The notes under the pieces: model-generated | Database searches by the model: none | Told to the model about the DNA's origin: nothing | What the model saw: the letters and a program-made list of their open reading frames with translations, nothing else | Source of the DNA: a bacterium | GTDB lineage: Bacteria; JACRDZ01; JAQUKH01 | DNA: 64,000 nucleotides | NCBI GenBank assembly: GCA_028719205.1 | Contig: JAQUKH010000010.1 | Location: 9,440-73,439, forward strand | Direction: 5' to 3' | Shown here: one piece after another, positions 7,370 to 15,957 of the stretch | Numbering within the stretch: the first letter of the stretch is position 1 | Layout of the letters: each line of letters begins with the position of its first letter | Made by a program: the position numbers and the translations under genes

Positions 7370-8080
7370 ATGAAATTAAATAAAATTGTGAAATCAATTA
7401 TCTTATGTGTGACTTTAATGGGTATTTGTGAATTGAAAGCATTTGCCTTTTCAAGTCATCAGGAAGAGGTTAATCTGGATAATATGATCACAGAAATAAA
7501 AAATTATCAATATCGTGAAACGAAATATCAAGTCGAATTATTAGATATTTTGGACCAGGCAAAAAAAGAAATGATCCCGGTTACCCCATTGCTTAATAAA
7601 ATTAAAGAGGGTTTAGCCAAAGATATCGGATTGAGAGATATTATTGATGTTGTAAACAAGAATAAGGACAGCTTGAAATTGGCGCAGTCATTATTAGGTG
7701 AGTTTGAAAACAGAGGATTAAAAAAAGGTAAAGATGCAAATTGGAAAGAATTCGCGGTATTGTCGTTATCTGAATATCTTATGCGTGATTTATCCGAGGA
7801 AACAGCAAGAAAATTAGCAGATCAGGTTGTCAGTCAAAGGGCGGATGGCCCGCGGTTTTTGATATTGTGCGGTATGTTTGTCGATTTAAAAGAAAAAGAA
7901 TTAAAAGAAGATATTATCTGGAGCATGGTTAACGTGGTATTAGAGCAAAACTTGAGGGATTCTGACACAAAGGACCTGATTAATAATATTAATAAAAAAA
8001 TAGATTCAGGCGGAAATATTGAGGCCTTTATAAAGCAGTTGGAAAAAGATAAGCCGGCGCGTGCTCTGGGTAGAAAATAA
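7370..8080 (+). CDS. Exported helical protein of unknown function
   Basis: The family is not recognised. The 236-residue product has an N-terminal signal sequence (IILCVTLMGICELKAFAF, cleavage likely after AFA) followed by an almost wholly helical, charged domain without cysteines or clear catalytic motifs. It is the last gene of the sigma/anti-sigma operon and ends just before a strong terminator, so it is probably a periplasmic part or target of that stress system. The ATG at 7370 is preferred over a GTG at 7361 because GAGGTGAG then sits at normal Shine-Dalgarno spacing. Confidence 0.6.
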   Translation: MKLNKIVKSIILCVTLMGICELKAFAFSSHQEEVNLDNMITEIKNYQYRETKYQVELLDILDQAKKEMIPVTPLLNKIKEGLAKDIGLRDIIDVVNKNKDSLKLAQSLLGEFENRGLKKGKDANWKEFAVLSLSEYLMRDLSEETARKLADQVVSQRADGPRFLILCGMFVDLKEKELKEDIIWSMVNVVLEQNLRDSDTKDLINNINKKIDSGGNIEAFIKQLEKDKPARALGRK

Positions 8081-8110
8081 TATAAAATTTTGTAATTTGA
8101 TGTGACTTTA

Positions 8111-8150
8111 AAAACCTTCGTTAGTTTTAAACTGGCGAAGGTTTTTTTTA
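8111..8150 (+). terminator. Rho-independent terminator
   Basis: Long hairpin: AAAACCTTCG (8111-8120) pairs with CGAAGGTTTT, and the inner bases TTAGTTT pair with AAACTGG through G-U pairs. A run of T residues follows. It closes the sigma/anti-sigma operon. Confidence 0.85.
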
Positions 8151-8152
8151 TA

Positions 8153-8161
8153 TGCTAAAAT
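8153..8161 (+). promoter_or_regulatory. Extended -10 promoter of the glycosyltransferase gene
   Basis: TGCTAAAAT (TGn plus a -10 hexamer) ends ten bases before the ATG at 8172. There is no clear -35 box and no Shine-Dalgarno sequence, so a nearly leaderless transcript is predicted. Confidence 0.4.
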
Positions 8162-8171
8162 ACTCTTTATC

Positions 8172-9320
8172 ATGAAATCCAGAATTTTATTTTCTTATGT
8201 TTCAATAGGTTCCGGCCATCAGCAGGCTACAAAAGCAATTGAAAAGCACTTAAAAACACTGGACAAGGAAATAGTTACATTATGCGTGAATTCTTTCAGC
8301 TTTTCGGGATTTATTGTAACAAATATTGTATCATTCATTTATCTTTATACAATAAAATTAACACCTGAATTTTGGGGATATTTATACGATAATATATGGA
8401 TAAAGAAAAAGATAGATATATTCCATTCAATGATAAATTGGGGTAATTCAATAAGATTTTATTTTCTTATTAAAAAATTCAAACCATCGGTTATTGTCTG
8501 TACGCAGGCTATCCCGTGCGGGATTGTCGCGAGCTTGAAAAAAAGGGGGAAAATAGATATCCCACTGGTTGCCGTTATGACGGATTTTGTAGCCCATATC
8601 TACTGGATCTATAAAGAGGTAGATATATATTTTGTGGCGACAGAAGATATGAAAGTGAAACTTATTGAACATGGGATTAATGAAAGCAGGATAATAATTT
8701 CCGGTATTCCGATAGATCATGATTTTAATAATCTTAATAATAAACAGGAAGTATTAAAGAAAGAAAAATTATCCGATAAAATAAAAATAATACTTTTGAT
8801 GGGCGGAAGCAGAGGGATAGGAAAGCTGGAGGAAATTGTATCTGAACTCCATAAAATAGATGTTCCGTATCAAATAATTGCAGTAGCCGGAAATAACAAA
8901 AAATTAAGAAAAAGGCTGGATTTGATAAAAGTTAATAGCGGCAATCATTTAAAAGTTTACGGATACGTTGAACATTTGAACGAAATTATGGATATAAGCG
9001 ATTTGATCATCACTAAACCGGGCGGATTAACCAGCTCGGAAGCTTTAGTGAAAGGATTACCGATGGTCATTGTTAATCCAATTCCGGGGCAGGAGGAATC
9101 AAACAGCCGATTTCTTGTTAAAAACGGAGCGGCTGTCAGAGTTGATGATATTAATGAATTAGGCGGTACAGTTAAAATGTTATTTAATGATCCGGAAAAG
9201 CTTCAAAAAATGAAACAAGCCGCGTTGAAGCTCGCGAAACCGATGGCTACAAGAGATATCGGTAATATAATTTTTGAATTAGGAGGAAAATATGAAAATA
9301 GAAGCATACATTCAAAATAA
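8172..9320 (+). CDS. MGDG-synthase/UgtP-type diacylglycerol glycosyltransferase
   Basis: GT28-family glycosyltransferase of 382 residues. The N-terminal MGDG-synthase domain carries SIGSGHQQATKAI at 11-23, the glycine loop that follows the first strand. The C-terminal nucleotide-sugar domain carries ITKPGGLTSSEAL (about 280-292), as in MurG and UgtP. Such enzymes add sugars to diacylglycerol on the inner membrane face; the exact sugar cannot be predicted. The C-terminus overlaps the proA start by 29 bases, so the two are probably co-translated although functionally unrelated. Confidence 0.75.
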   Translation: MKSRILFSYVSIGSGHQQATKAIEKHLKTLDKEIVTLCVNSFSFSGFIVTNIVSFIYLYTIKLTPEFWGYLYDNIWIKKKIDIFHSMINWGNSIRFYFLIKKFKPSVIVCTQAIPCGIVASLKKRGKIDIPLVAVMTDFVAHIYWIYKEVDIYFVATEDMKVKLIEHGINESRIIISGIPIDHDFNNLNNKQEVLKKEKLSDKIKIILLMGGSRGIGKLEEIVSELHKIDVPYQIIAVAGNNKKLRKRLDLIKVNSGNHLKVYGYVEHLNEIMDISDLIITKPGGLTSSEALVKGLPMVIVNPIPGQEESNSRFLVKNGAAVRVDDINELGGTVKMLFNDPEKLQKMKQAALKLAKPMATRDIGNIIFELGGKYENRSIHSK

Positions 9321-10548
9321 AGCTGAATTGTGCCGTGAGGCAGGCATGAAATTGGCTTCTATGCAGAGCCGTGTTAAAAACCAAGCGCTGGAGTTAATGA
9401 GTAAAAAACTTAAAGAAAAATCCGGCCTTATTTTAGCTGAAAATAAAAAAGATGTGGCTGCCGCGAAAAAAAGCGGATTGTCGAATGCGATGATCGACAG
9501 GCTGATTTTAAATGAAAAACGCATTGATGAAATGTGCAAGGGGCTTAAAGAGGTAATAAGTTTGACTGACCCTGTGGGCGAGGTGATAAAAATGTGGAAA
9601 CGGCCTAACGGTTTAACCATCGGCAGGATGAGAGTGCCGATAGGAGCTATCGGCATCATTTATGAATCCCGTCCGAATGTTACAGTGGAAGCGGCATCAC
9701 TTTGCATTAAATCGGGAAACAGCGTACTTCTCCGGGGAGGTTCGGAAGCCATCCGTTCAAATATCGCGCTCGCCAATATTTTGATCGAGGCGGTTAAGGA
9801 ATCCGGCCTGCCTGAGACATGTATACAGATAATTGATATAACGGACAGGGAAGCCGTGATGAAAATGCTAAAGCAGGATAAGTATCTGGATGTGATAATC
9901 CCGCGCGGAGGGGAAGAACTTATAAAAACCGTTGTCGAAAATTCAACTATCCCTGTGATCAAACACGATAAAGGCGTCTGTCATGTTTTCGTCGATGAGT
10001 CAGCGGATTTTGATATGGCTGATAAGATAATATTTAACGCGAAGGTCCAAAGGCCGGGAGTTTGCAACGCGTTGGAAACTTTGCTTGTCCATGAAAAGAT
10101 AGCAAAGAGATTTTTACCGGTAACTGCTAAATCTCTGTCTGGAGCCAAAGTTGTTCTAAAAGGTTGTTCAGAAACAAGAAAAATATTGAAAGGAATTGAA
10201 GAGGCGAAAGAGATTGATTGGACAACCGAATACCTTGACCTGATCTTGTCCATCCGAGTGGTTAAAGATTTGGATGAGGCGATCGATCATATAAATTTTT
10301 ACGGCTCGCACCACTCAGACGCGATCGTTACATCTTCTTACGAAAATAGCCAGCGGTTCCTTCGGGAAGTGGATTCAGCCGCGGTCTATATTAACGCTTC
10401 AACGCGCTTTACCGACGGCGGCCAGTTCGGTTTAGGCGCCGAAATAGGTATCAGCACCAATAAGCTTCACGCCCGTGGGCCGATGGGATTAGAAGAACTT
10501 ACGACAAATAAGTTTATTATATATGGTAATGGGCAGGTAAGAGAATGA
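9292..10548 (+). CDS. proA: Gamma-glutamyl phosphate reductase
   Basis: NADPH-dependent reduction of gamma-glutamyl phosphate to glutamate-5-semialdehyde, the second step of proline synthesis. The 418 residues match the usual ProA length. Visible motifs are IYESRPNVTVEAASLCIKSG, the catalytic cysteine C258 in QRPGVCNALETLL, and the C-terminal RFTDGGQFGLGAEIGIS. Its ATG follows an AGGAGG box inside the preceding gene. The stop overlaps nadD as ATGA. proB is not in the window. Confidence 0.95.
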   Translation: MKIEAYIQNKAELCREAGMKLASMQSRVKNQALELMSKKLKEKSGLILAENKKDVAAAKKSGLSNAMIDRLILNEKRIDEMCKGLKEVISLTDPVGEVIKMWKRPNGLTIGRMRVPIGAIGIIYESRPNVTVEAASLCIKSGNSVLLRGGSEAIRSNIALANILIEAVKESGLPETCIQIIDITDREAVMKMLKQDKYLDVIIPRGGEELIKTVVENSTIPVIKHDKGVCHVFVDESADFDMADKIIFNAKVQRPGVCNALETLLVHEKIAKRFLPVTAKSLSGAKVVLKGCSETRKILKGIEEAKEIDWTTEYLDLILSIRVVKDLDEAIDHINFYGSHHSDAIVTSSYENSQRFLREVDSAAVYINASTRFTDGGQFGLGAEIGISTNKLHARGPMGLEELTTNKFIIYGNGQVRE

Positions 10549-11219
10549 TAATCCAAAAGTCAAAAGTTAAAAGTCAAAAGTTGAAACCAAACGCCGGCAA
10601 TATCCGTCGGATTGGTATTTTCGGTGGGACATTTAATCCTATACATAACGGGCACCTTTTGATCGCGGAAGAGGCCAGGGTAAGCCTGAAATTAGATAAA
10701 GTCATTTTTATCCCGTCCGCTAATCCGCCGCATAAGGAAGTATCGGATTTAGTTTCAGGCCGTCACAGGTTAAAAATGGCCGGAGCGGCAATTAAAAATA
10801 ACCCTTTTTTTTCGGTATCGGATATTGAATTAAAACGGGGAGGCAGGTCATATTCAATTGAAACGATCAAAACTCTTAAAGAAATTTATAGAAAAGGAAC
10901 GAAGTTCTTTTTTATCATGGGTGCGGATTCCATTCTGGAATTCATGACATGGAAAAATTGGGAGGATCTGCTGAAACTGTGTAATTTTGCGGTATATCCT
11001 CGCCCGGGATATAAAATTAACCTGGATGTGTTAAAAAGTAGAATGAAGAAGAAGCTTTTAGCTAAATCTCTGGTGAAAAATATTATTTTTTTCCAAACGA
11101 GGGTATTTGATGTCTCTTCGACTGAAGTAAGGGAAAAAATAAAAAAAGGAGAATCAGTAAAATATTTAGTTCCGGAAGGTGTAATAGGATATATTAATAA
11201 AAGCAAACTTTATAAATGA
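10545..11219 (+). CDS. nadD: Nicotinate-nucleotide adenylyltransferase
   Basis: Adenylates nicotinate mononucleotide in NAD synthesis. The 224 residues contain the nucleotidyltransferase GGTFNPIHNGH motif at 27-37 and the C-terminal SSTEVREKI motif. The first 20 residues are an odd lysine-rich extension encoded by a low-complexity repeat (AAAAGTCAAAAGTT repeated), absent from typical NadD. No convincing internal start exists before the motif, so the repeat appears to be translated. It shares pathway function with nadA and nadX at the far end of the window. Confidence 0.92.
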   Translation: MIIQKSKVKSQKLKPNAGNIRRIGIFGGTFNPIHNGHLLIAEEARVSLKLDKVIFIPSANPPHKEVSDLVSGRHRLKMAGAAIKNNPFFSVSDIELKRGGRSYSIETIKTLKEIYRKGTKFFFIMGADSILEFMTWKNWEDLLKLCNFAVYPRPGYKINLDVLKSRMKKKLLAKSLVKNIIFFQTRVFDVSSTEVREKIKKGESVKYLVPEGVIGYINKSKLYK

Positions 11220-11243
11220 AAGGTCAGGGAATTTCGGCCTTTC

Positions 11244-11273
11244 ATCCTGAGAAACGAAGTGACGAAGGATCTA
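11244..11273. repeat. Dispersed palindromic repeat (CATCCTGAG...GAAGGATC type)
   Basis: The gap between nadD and the phosphomannomutase gene holds TCATCCTGAGAAACGAAG then TGACGAAGGATCT, an imperfect inverted repeat of a type common in many bacterial genomes. It lies downstream of nadD and has no T-run, so it is not a convincing terminator. Confidence 0.5.
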
Positions 11274-11306
11274 TAATATAAAACAAAAATAATTGAAAGG
11301 AATCTT

Positions 11307-12638
11307 ATGGAAAGCATTTTTAAAGCGTATGATATAAGAGGAATTTATCCGTCCGAACTTAACGAAGAAAACGCGTACAAAATAGGGCAGGCATTTGTTC
11401 AATTTTTAGGAAAGAGGGAAATCGTTGTCGGCTATGATATGAGATTATCCGCCCATGTTTTATTTGACGCATTGTCAAAAGGTATAGTTGACGCGGGTGG
11501 GACTGTAATAGACATCGGAATGGTTCTTACGCCTATGGTAAGTTTTGCTGTCGGGCGGTATGGTTTTGGCGGGGGGATCATGATTACCGCTTCTCATAAT
11601 CCTAAACAGTATAACGGTTTTAAACTTTGCAGGGAAAAAGCGATCCCCATAAATTATGATACCGGAATCCAGGAACTGGAAAAAATGGCTGGGATACCCG
11701 GAAAAGCGGCAAAAGGAGTTGTTAAAGGAAAAATAATCAAAAAAAATATAATGGATGATTATATTGATTTTCTAACAGGTTTTGCGAAAGACATTAAACC
11801 GTTTAAAATAGCCATTGATGCCGGAAACGGGATGGGGGGCGTTACGATGCCTCTTATTTTTAAAAAAATTCCCGGCAAAATATTTCCTTTATTTTTTGAA
11901 CCGGATGGTTCTTTTCCGAATCATGAGCCTAATCCTCTTAAGCCTGAGAATAAAATAGACCTGCAAAATGAAATTATTAAAAGAGGCGCGGATCTTGGGG
12001 TCGCGTACGACGGTGATGCGGATCGCGCGGCATTTGTTGATAATAAAGGTGAATTGATCGGAAACGACCTGATAACGGCGCTTTTAGCGGGAGAGGTATT
12101 AAAGAAAAATCCGGGTGCGGGGATAATTTATGATATTCGTTCAAGTTGGGCGGTAAAAGAAGAGATCGAAAAATACGGCGGCCGTCCGATCGTATCCCGG
12201 GTCGGGCATGCGTTTATGAAACAAAAATTAAGAGACGAAAACGGGGTTTTTGGCGGGGAATTAAGCGGGCATTATTATTTTAAAGATGCCTATTTTACGG
12301 ACAACGCGGAACTGGCTATGATCTTTCTTTTGAATTTGATGAGCGCGAATCCCGGTAAAACATTGAATGATCTTTTAAAGCCGGTTCGCCGTTATTTTCA
12401 GAGCGGAGAGATAAATTCAGAGGTAAAAGATAAAGACGCAAAGATCGCTGAATTAAAAAAGATTTATTCCAAAGGAAAAATTTCAGAGATTGACGGTGTC
12501 AGTGTTGAATATCCTGCATGGTGGTTTAATGTGCGGAAATCCAATACCGAACCGATCTTGCGGTTGAATGTTGAGGCAAAGACCGAAGCTGAAATGATAA
12601 AATACCGCGATGAACTGCTTTTATTAATCAGAAAATAG
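11307..12638 (+). CDS. manB: Phosphomannomutase/phosphoglucomutase
   Basis: Alpha-D-phosphohexomutase interconverting hexose 6- and 1-phosphates for LPS or glycan precursors. The four family signatures appear in order in 443 residues: phosphoserine loop TASHNPKQYNGFK (S96), metal loop DGDADRA (about 235-241), sugar-binding GELSGHYYF, and phosphate-binding RKSNTEPILRLNVEA. AAAGGA precedes the ATG. The isomerase at 57754 could supply mannose 6-phosphate to it. Confidence 0.93.
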   Translation: MESIFKAYDIRGIYPSELNEENAYKIGQAFVQFLGKREIVVGYDMRLSAHVLFDALSKGIVDAGGTVIDIGMVLTPMVSFAVGRYGFGGGIMITASHNPKQYNGFKLCREKAIPINYDTGIQELEKMAGIPGKAAKGVVKGKIIKKNIMDDYIDFLTGFAKDIKPFKIAIDAGNGMGGVTMPLIFKKIPGKIFPLFFEPDGSFPNHEPNPLKPENKIDLQNEIIKRGADLGVAYDGDADRAAFVDNKGELIGNDLITALLAGEVLKKNPGAGIIYDIRSSWAVKEEIEKYGGRPIVSRVGHAFMKQKLRDENGVFGGELSGHYYFKDAYFTDNAELAMIFLLNLMSANPGKTLNDLLKPVRRYFQSGEINSEVKDKDAKIAELKKIYSKGKISEIDGVSVEYPAWWFNVRKSNTEPILRLNVEAKTEAEMIKYRDELLLLIRK

Positions 12639-12650
12639 AAAAACAAAAAA

Positions 12651-13400
12651 ATGCTTGTTATCAAAAACCTGGAAAAAGACTTTGGCGGAATCAAAGCTAT
12701 TCATAACTGCAGCCTTGAGGTTAAAAAAGGGACTATTACCGGTTTGATCGGCCCCAATGGCGCGGGGAAAACCACGCTGTTTAACCTCATTTCGGGTATT
12801 TACGCCCCAGATAAGGGTGAGATATGGTTTAATGGAGAAAGAATAGACGGATTAAAACCTCACCGGATCTTCAGAAAACGTTTAATGAGAACCTTCCAGA
12901 TATCCCGCGAACTTCAAAAAATGACAGTTTTGGAAAATCTTATGCTTATTCCTTATAACCAGGATGGAGAAGGATTATCTGGTGTATGGTTTTTACCCGG
13001 GAAAGTAAAAAAACAGGAAAAAAATAATAAGAAAAGGGCCATGGAGGTTTTAGAATTTATAGAATTGATTCATTTAAAGGATGAATACGCGGAGAATCTT
13101 TCAACAGGACAGAAAAAACTTCTGGAAATTGCCCGGACGATGATGGCGGATCCCGAGATGATCCTTTTGGATGAACCCGGGGCGGGTGTAAATCGTACAT
13201 TAATGAATAAATTAGTAGAGGATATAAAAAAAATAAACGCGAATGGAACAACCTTTTTATTGATAGAGCATGATATGGATCTGGTTATGAATCTATGTGA
13301 CCCTATTATCGTAATGAATGAAGGCTCGAAATTAACCGAAGGTACGGCAAAAATGATCAAAAGTGACCCGCGCGTGTTAGACGCGTATCTGGGAGTGTAA
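12651..13400 (+). CDS. livG: Branched-chain amino-acid type ABC transporter, ATP-binding protein LivG
   Basis: First of the two ATPases of a HAAT-type importer, on the cytoplasmic face of the LivHM permease. The 249 residues have Walker [10 protein letters not shown] at 34-42, the LivG-specific RTFQISRELQKMTVLENL region, signature LSTGQKKLLEIART, Walker B MILLDEPGAG and the switch histidine in LIEHDMDLV. No Shine-Dalgarno is evident. It starts 12 bases after manB and may be read from it. Confidence 0.93.
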   Translation: MLVIKNLEKDFGGIKAIHNCSLEVKKGTITGLIGPNGAGKTTLFNLISGIYAPDKGEIWFNGERIDGLKPHRIFRKRLMRTFQISRELQKMTVLENLMLIPYNQDGEGLSGVWFLPGKVKKQEKNNKKRAMEVLEFIELIHLKDEYAENLSTGQKKLLEIARTMMADPEMILLDEPGAGVNRTLMNKLVEDIKKINANGTTFLLIEHDMDLVMNLCDPIIVMNEGSKLTEGTAKMIKSDPRVLDAYLGV

Positions 13401-13404
13401 ATTT

Positions 13405-14115
13405 ATGGAGTCTATTTTAAAAATTGAGAATATTGCCGCGGGATATGGACGCGTTGAGATAGTAAAAGGAATTTCCTTACACGTGTCAAAAGACGAGATC
13501 GTTTCGATCATCGGGCCTAACGGTACGGGAAAATCAACATTTTTAAAGGCTATTTTCGGGCTGGTTAAGGTATTTACCGGAAATATATTTTTTGATAATG
13601 AAGATATTACAGGCCTGAAGCCGCATCAGATCGTGAAAAGAAGTATGTGTTATGTTCCGCAGGATAATAACATATTTCCCTCATTAACCATAAAAGAAAA
13701 TCTTGATATGGGTGCTTTTGTGAGGCACGATGATTACAGCAAAAATATCGAAGAAGTTTATGGGATTTTCCCTCTGCTTAGCGGTTTTAAAAATAAAAAG
13801 GCCGGAGAATTGTCAGGGGGACAGCAAAAAATGCTCGCCATAGGTATGTCCCTGATGCTTAAGCCAAAGCTTCTGCTCCTTGATGAACCCTCAGCCGGAT
13901 TAGCGCCGAATATGGTTGATGAGATGATGAAAAAGATCGAATTGATCAACCGGGAAGAAAAGGCCGCGATTTTGATGGTGGAACAGAACGCGAAACGCGC
14001 GTTAAAAATCTCGAACCGGGGGTATGTTCTTTCAATGGGGAAAAATATGTATGAGGGTACTGGCGAAGAGCTGTTAAATAACAAAGATATTGGTAAATTA
14101 TATTTGGGAGAATAA
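13405..14115 (+). CDS. livF: Branched-chain amino-acid type ABC transporter, ATP-binding protein LivF
   Basis: Second ATPase of the importer, 236 residues. Walker A is GPNGTGKST at 37-45. The Q-loop region includes CYVPQDNNIFPSLTIKENL, which is characteristic of LivF; the signature is LSGGQQKMLAIGMSL and Walker B is LLLLDEPSAGL, followed by MVEQNAKRAL. It sits four bases after livG and two bases before livH in one operon. Confidence 0.94.
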   Translation: MESILKIENIAAGYGRVEIVKGISLHVSKDEIVSIIGPNGTGKSTFLKAIFGLVKVFTGNIFFDNEDITGLKPHQIVKRSMCYVPQDNNIFPSLTIKENLDMGAFVRHDDYSKNIEEVYGIFPLLSGFKNKKAGELSGGQQKMLAIGMSLMLKPKLLLLDEPSAGLAPNMVDEMMKKIELINREEKAAILMVEQNAKRALKISNRGYVLSMGKNMYEGTGEELLNNKDIGKLYLGE

Positions 14116-14117
14116 TT

Positions 14118-14978
14118 ATGCCTCAATTAATCATTAACGGGATCATCATGGGGAGTATTATAGTTCTTGGGTCGATCGGATTGACACTGACCTATGGGAT
14201 CCTGAACTTTGCCAATTTCGCGCACGGCGATATTATGGCTGCGGGCGCGTATTTATGCCTTTTTTTTCTGGGATTAAATGTTCCGTTTGTTGTTGCGGTC
14301 ATTCTTTCAATGTGTATTACAGCGGGATTGGGAATATTAATTGATTGGTGTATTTATAGAAAACTAAGGGAGAAAACTTCAGTGGTCCTGTTAATTGCCT
14401 CGATCGGCGCGGCGCTTTTTTTAAGGAATGTTGTCCAACTGATCTTTGGCCCGCAGTTAGTCTATTATAGTTCAGAAATACAAATGGCAAAAAAACTGCC
14501 TTTTGGTATTAGAATAAAACCCGATGAAATATTTATTATTGCCGCGTCATTCCTATTGATAATCGCGGTTCATTTATTTCTTAAAAGATCCAGGATCGGA
14601 AAAGCGATGCGCGCGTTGTCAGATAATATGCAATTAGCGGGGGTGATCGGAATTGAGACAGAAAAGATAATTTTTTGGACCTGGGGATTGGGATGCGCCC
14701 TGGCAGCGGCCGGCGGTATTTTTCTGGGACTCGAGGTTCAGTTAAGGCCGATGATGGGCTGGGATGTGCTTCTGCCGATTTTCGCGGCAGTAATTCTGGG
14801 AGGGATCGGAAGCCCTTATGGCGCGATGGCCGGAGGGATGATCATCGGTATATCTCAGGAGGTATCGACGGCATTTATTAATCCCGCGTATAAAAGTGTT
14901 GTTTCTTTCATGATATTGATACTGGTGCTTTTGATAAAGCCATCAGGTATCTTCGGGAAAAAAGAAAGGCTGGCATGA
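14118..14978 (+). CDS. livH: Branched-chain amino-acid type ABC transporter permease LivH
   Basis: Inner-membrane permease of 286 residues with about eight hydrophobic helices. The N-terminal GLTLTYGILNFANFAHGD is the LivH hallmark. The coupling-loop region (GKAMRALSDNMQLAGVIGI) and FAAVILGGIGSPYGAMAGG are also typical. The stop overlaps livM (ATGA). Confidence 0.94.
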   Translation: MPQLIINGIIMGSIIVLGSIGLTLTYGILNFANFAHGDIMAAGAYLCLFFLGLNVPFVVAVILSMCITAGLGILIDWCIYRKLREKTSVVLLIASIGAALFLRNVVQLIFGPQLVYYSSEIQMAKKLPFGIRIKPDEIFIIAASFLLIIAVHLFLKRSRIGKAMRALSDNMQLAGVIGIETEKIIFWTWGLGCALAAAGGIFLGLEVQLRPMMGWDVLLPIFAAVILGGIGSPYGAMAGGMIIGISQEVSTAFINPAYKSVVSFMILILVLLIKPSGIFGKKERLA

Positions 14979-15928
14979 GCGGAATTTTAAGTTATCTTAT
15001 TACACTTGGAATCATGGCGGGTATTTTTGCCATTTTGACGTTAGGCCTTAATTTGCAATGGGGTTTCACGGGACTTTTCAATGTCGGTATCGCGGGTTTT
15101 TTTGCGATCGGAGCTTATGCAACGGCATTTTTGACTAAAGGGCCGTCACCTGAGCATTTGGGCGGCCTGGGAATGCCGATATTTTTTGGACTTTTAATTT
15201 CAGCCGTTGTTTCCGGACTTATCGCGTTTTTGATCGGTCTGCCCACGTTAAAATTAAAAGAAGATTATCTCGCGATAGCTACGCTTGGCATCGCGGAATC
15301 GATCCGGCTGATCTTTACCAATGAGGCATGGCTTGGCAACGGAAATAGAGGGATCAAGGATATCCCAAAACCATGGGCAGAATTATCCGCGGCACCATAT
15401 TATAATCTTTTGTTTTTATTAATTATTTTTATCATTATTGTTTTTATTTATTTTTTTATTGAAAAAAGTATTCATTCGCCGTGGGGCAGGGTTCTTAAGG
15501 CAATCCGTGAAGATGAATTGGTAACCGCGTCTGTCGGGAAAAATGTATTCCGTTATAAATTGGAGTCACTGGTGATCGGATCAATGTTCATGGGATTGGC
15601 GGGGGGATTATACAGCCATTACATCTCTTTTATAAGCCCGGATGTTTTCCATCCGATGCAGTTTACATTTCTTGTCTGGGTCATGCTTATCCTTGGCGGT
15701 AGCGGGAATAATCTGGGCGCTATAGCAGGGGCCTTTTTAGTATGGGCGATCTGGTCCGGGTCTGAATTCCTGACGGATCTTCTGGCGCGAATTTCCACTG
15801 ATCCGAAGGTTTCCGGAATGATAACAAACATCCAGAGCCCTCTCCGGATAATTCTTATCAGTGTTATTCTGGAACTCGTGCTGCTTTATCGTCCTGATGG
15901 GATATTTGGAGAAAAGAAGATATTGTAG
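14975..15928 (+). CDS. livM: Branched-chain amino-acid type ABC transporter permease LivM
   Basis: Second permease of the importer, 317 residues. It has the conserved LGLNLQWGFTGLFNVGIAGF start, the coupling region GRVLKAIREDELVTASVGKN and LGGSGNNLGAIAGAFLVWA. It ends at a palindrome shared with the convergent binding-protein gene. The order livG-livF-livH-livM with livK on the other strand differs from the usual co-directional arrangement. Confidence 0.93.
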   Translation: MSGILSYLITLGIMAGIFAILTLGLNLQWGFTGLFNVGIAGFFAIGAYATAFLTKGPSPEHLGGLGMPIFFGLLISAVVSGLIAFLIGLPTLKLKEDYLAIATLGIAESIRLIFTNEAWLGNGNRGIKDIPKPWAELSAAPYYNLLFLLIIFIIIVFIYFFIEKSIHSPWGRVLKAIREDELVTASVGKNVFRYKLESLVIGSMFMGLAGGLYSHYISFISPDVFHPMQFTFLVWVMLILGGSGNNLGAIAGAFLVWAIWSGSEFLTDLLARISTDPKVSGMITNIQSPLRIILISVILELVLLYRPDGIFGEKKIL

Positions 15929-15955
15929 GGGTTCAAAATTTTGAACCCTTACCGT
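15929..15955. terminator. Bidirectional terminator-like palindrome between livM and livK
   Basis: Perfect palindrome GGGTTCAAAATTTTGAACCC at 15929-15948 lies between two convergent genes. A short T-run on the + side comes a few bases later. The preceding GTAGGGG links it to the GTAGGGG repeat family seen at 25941 and 61077. Confidence 0.6.
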
Positions 15956-15957
15956 TT

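Noticed and set aside
14675-14881. 68-codon plus-strand frame inside livH
   Set aside because: Shadow of the livH coding sequence without a start signal.
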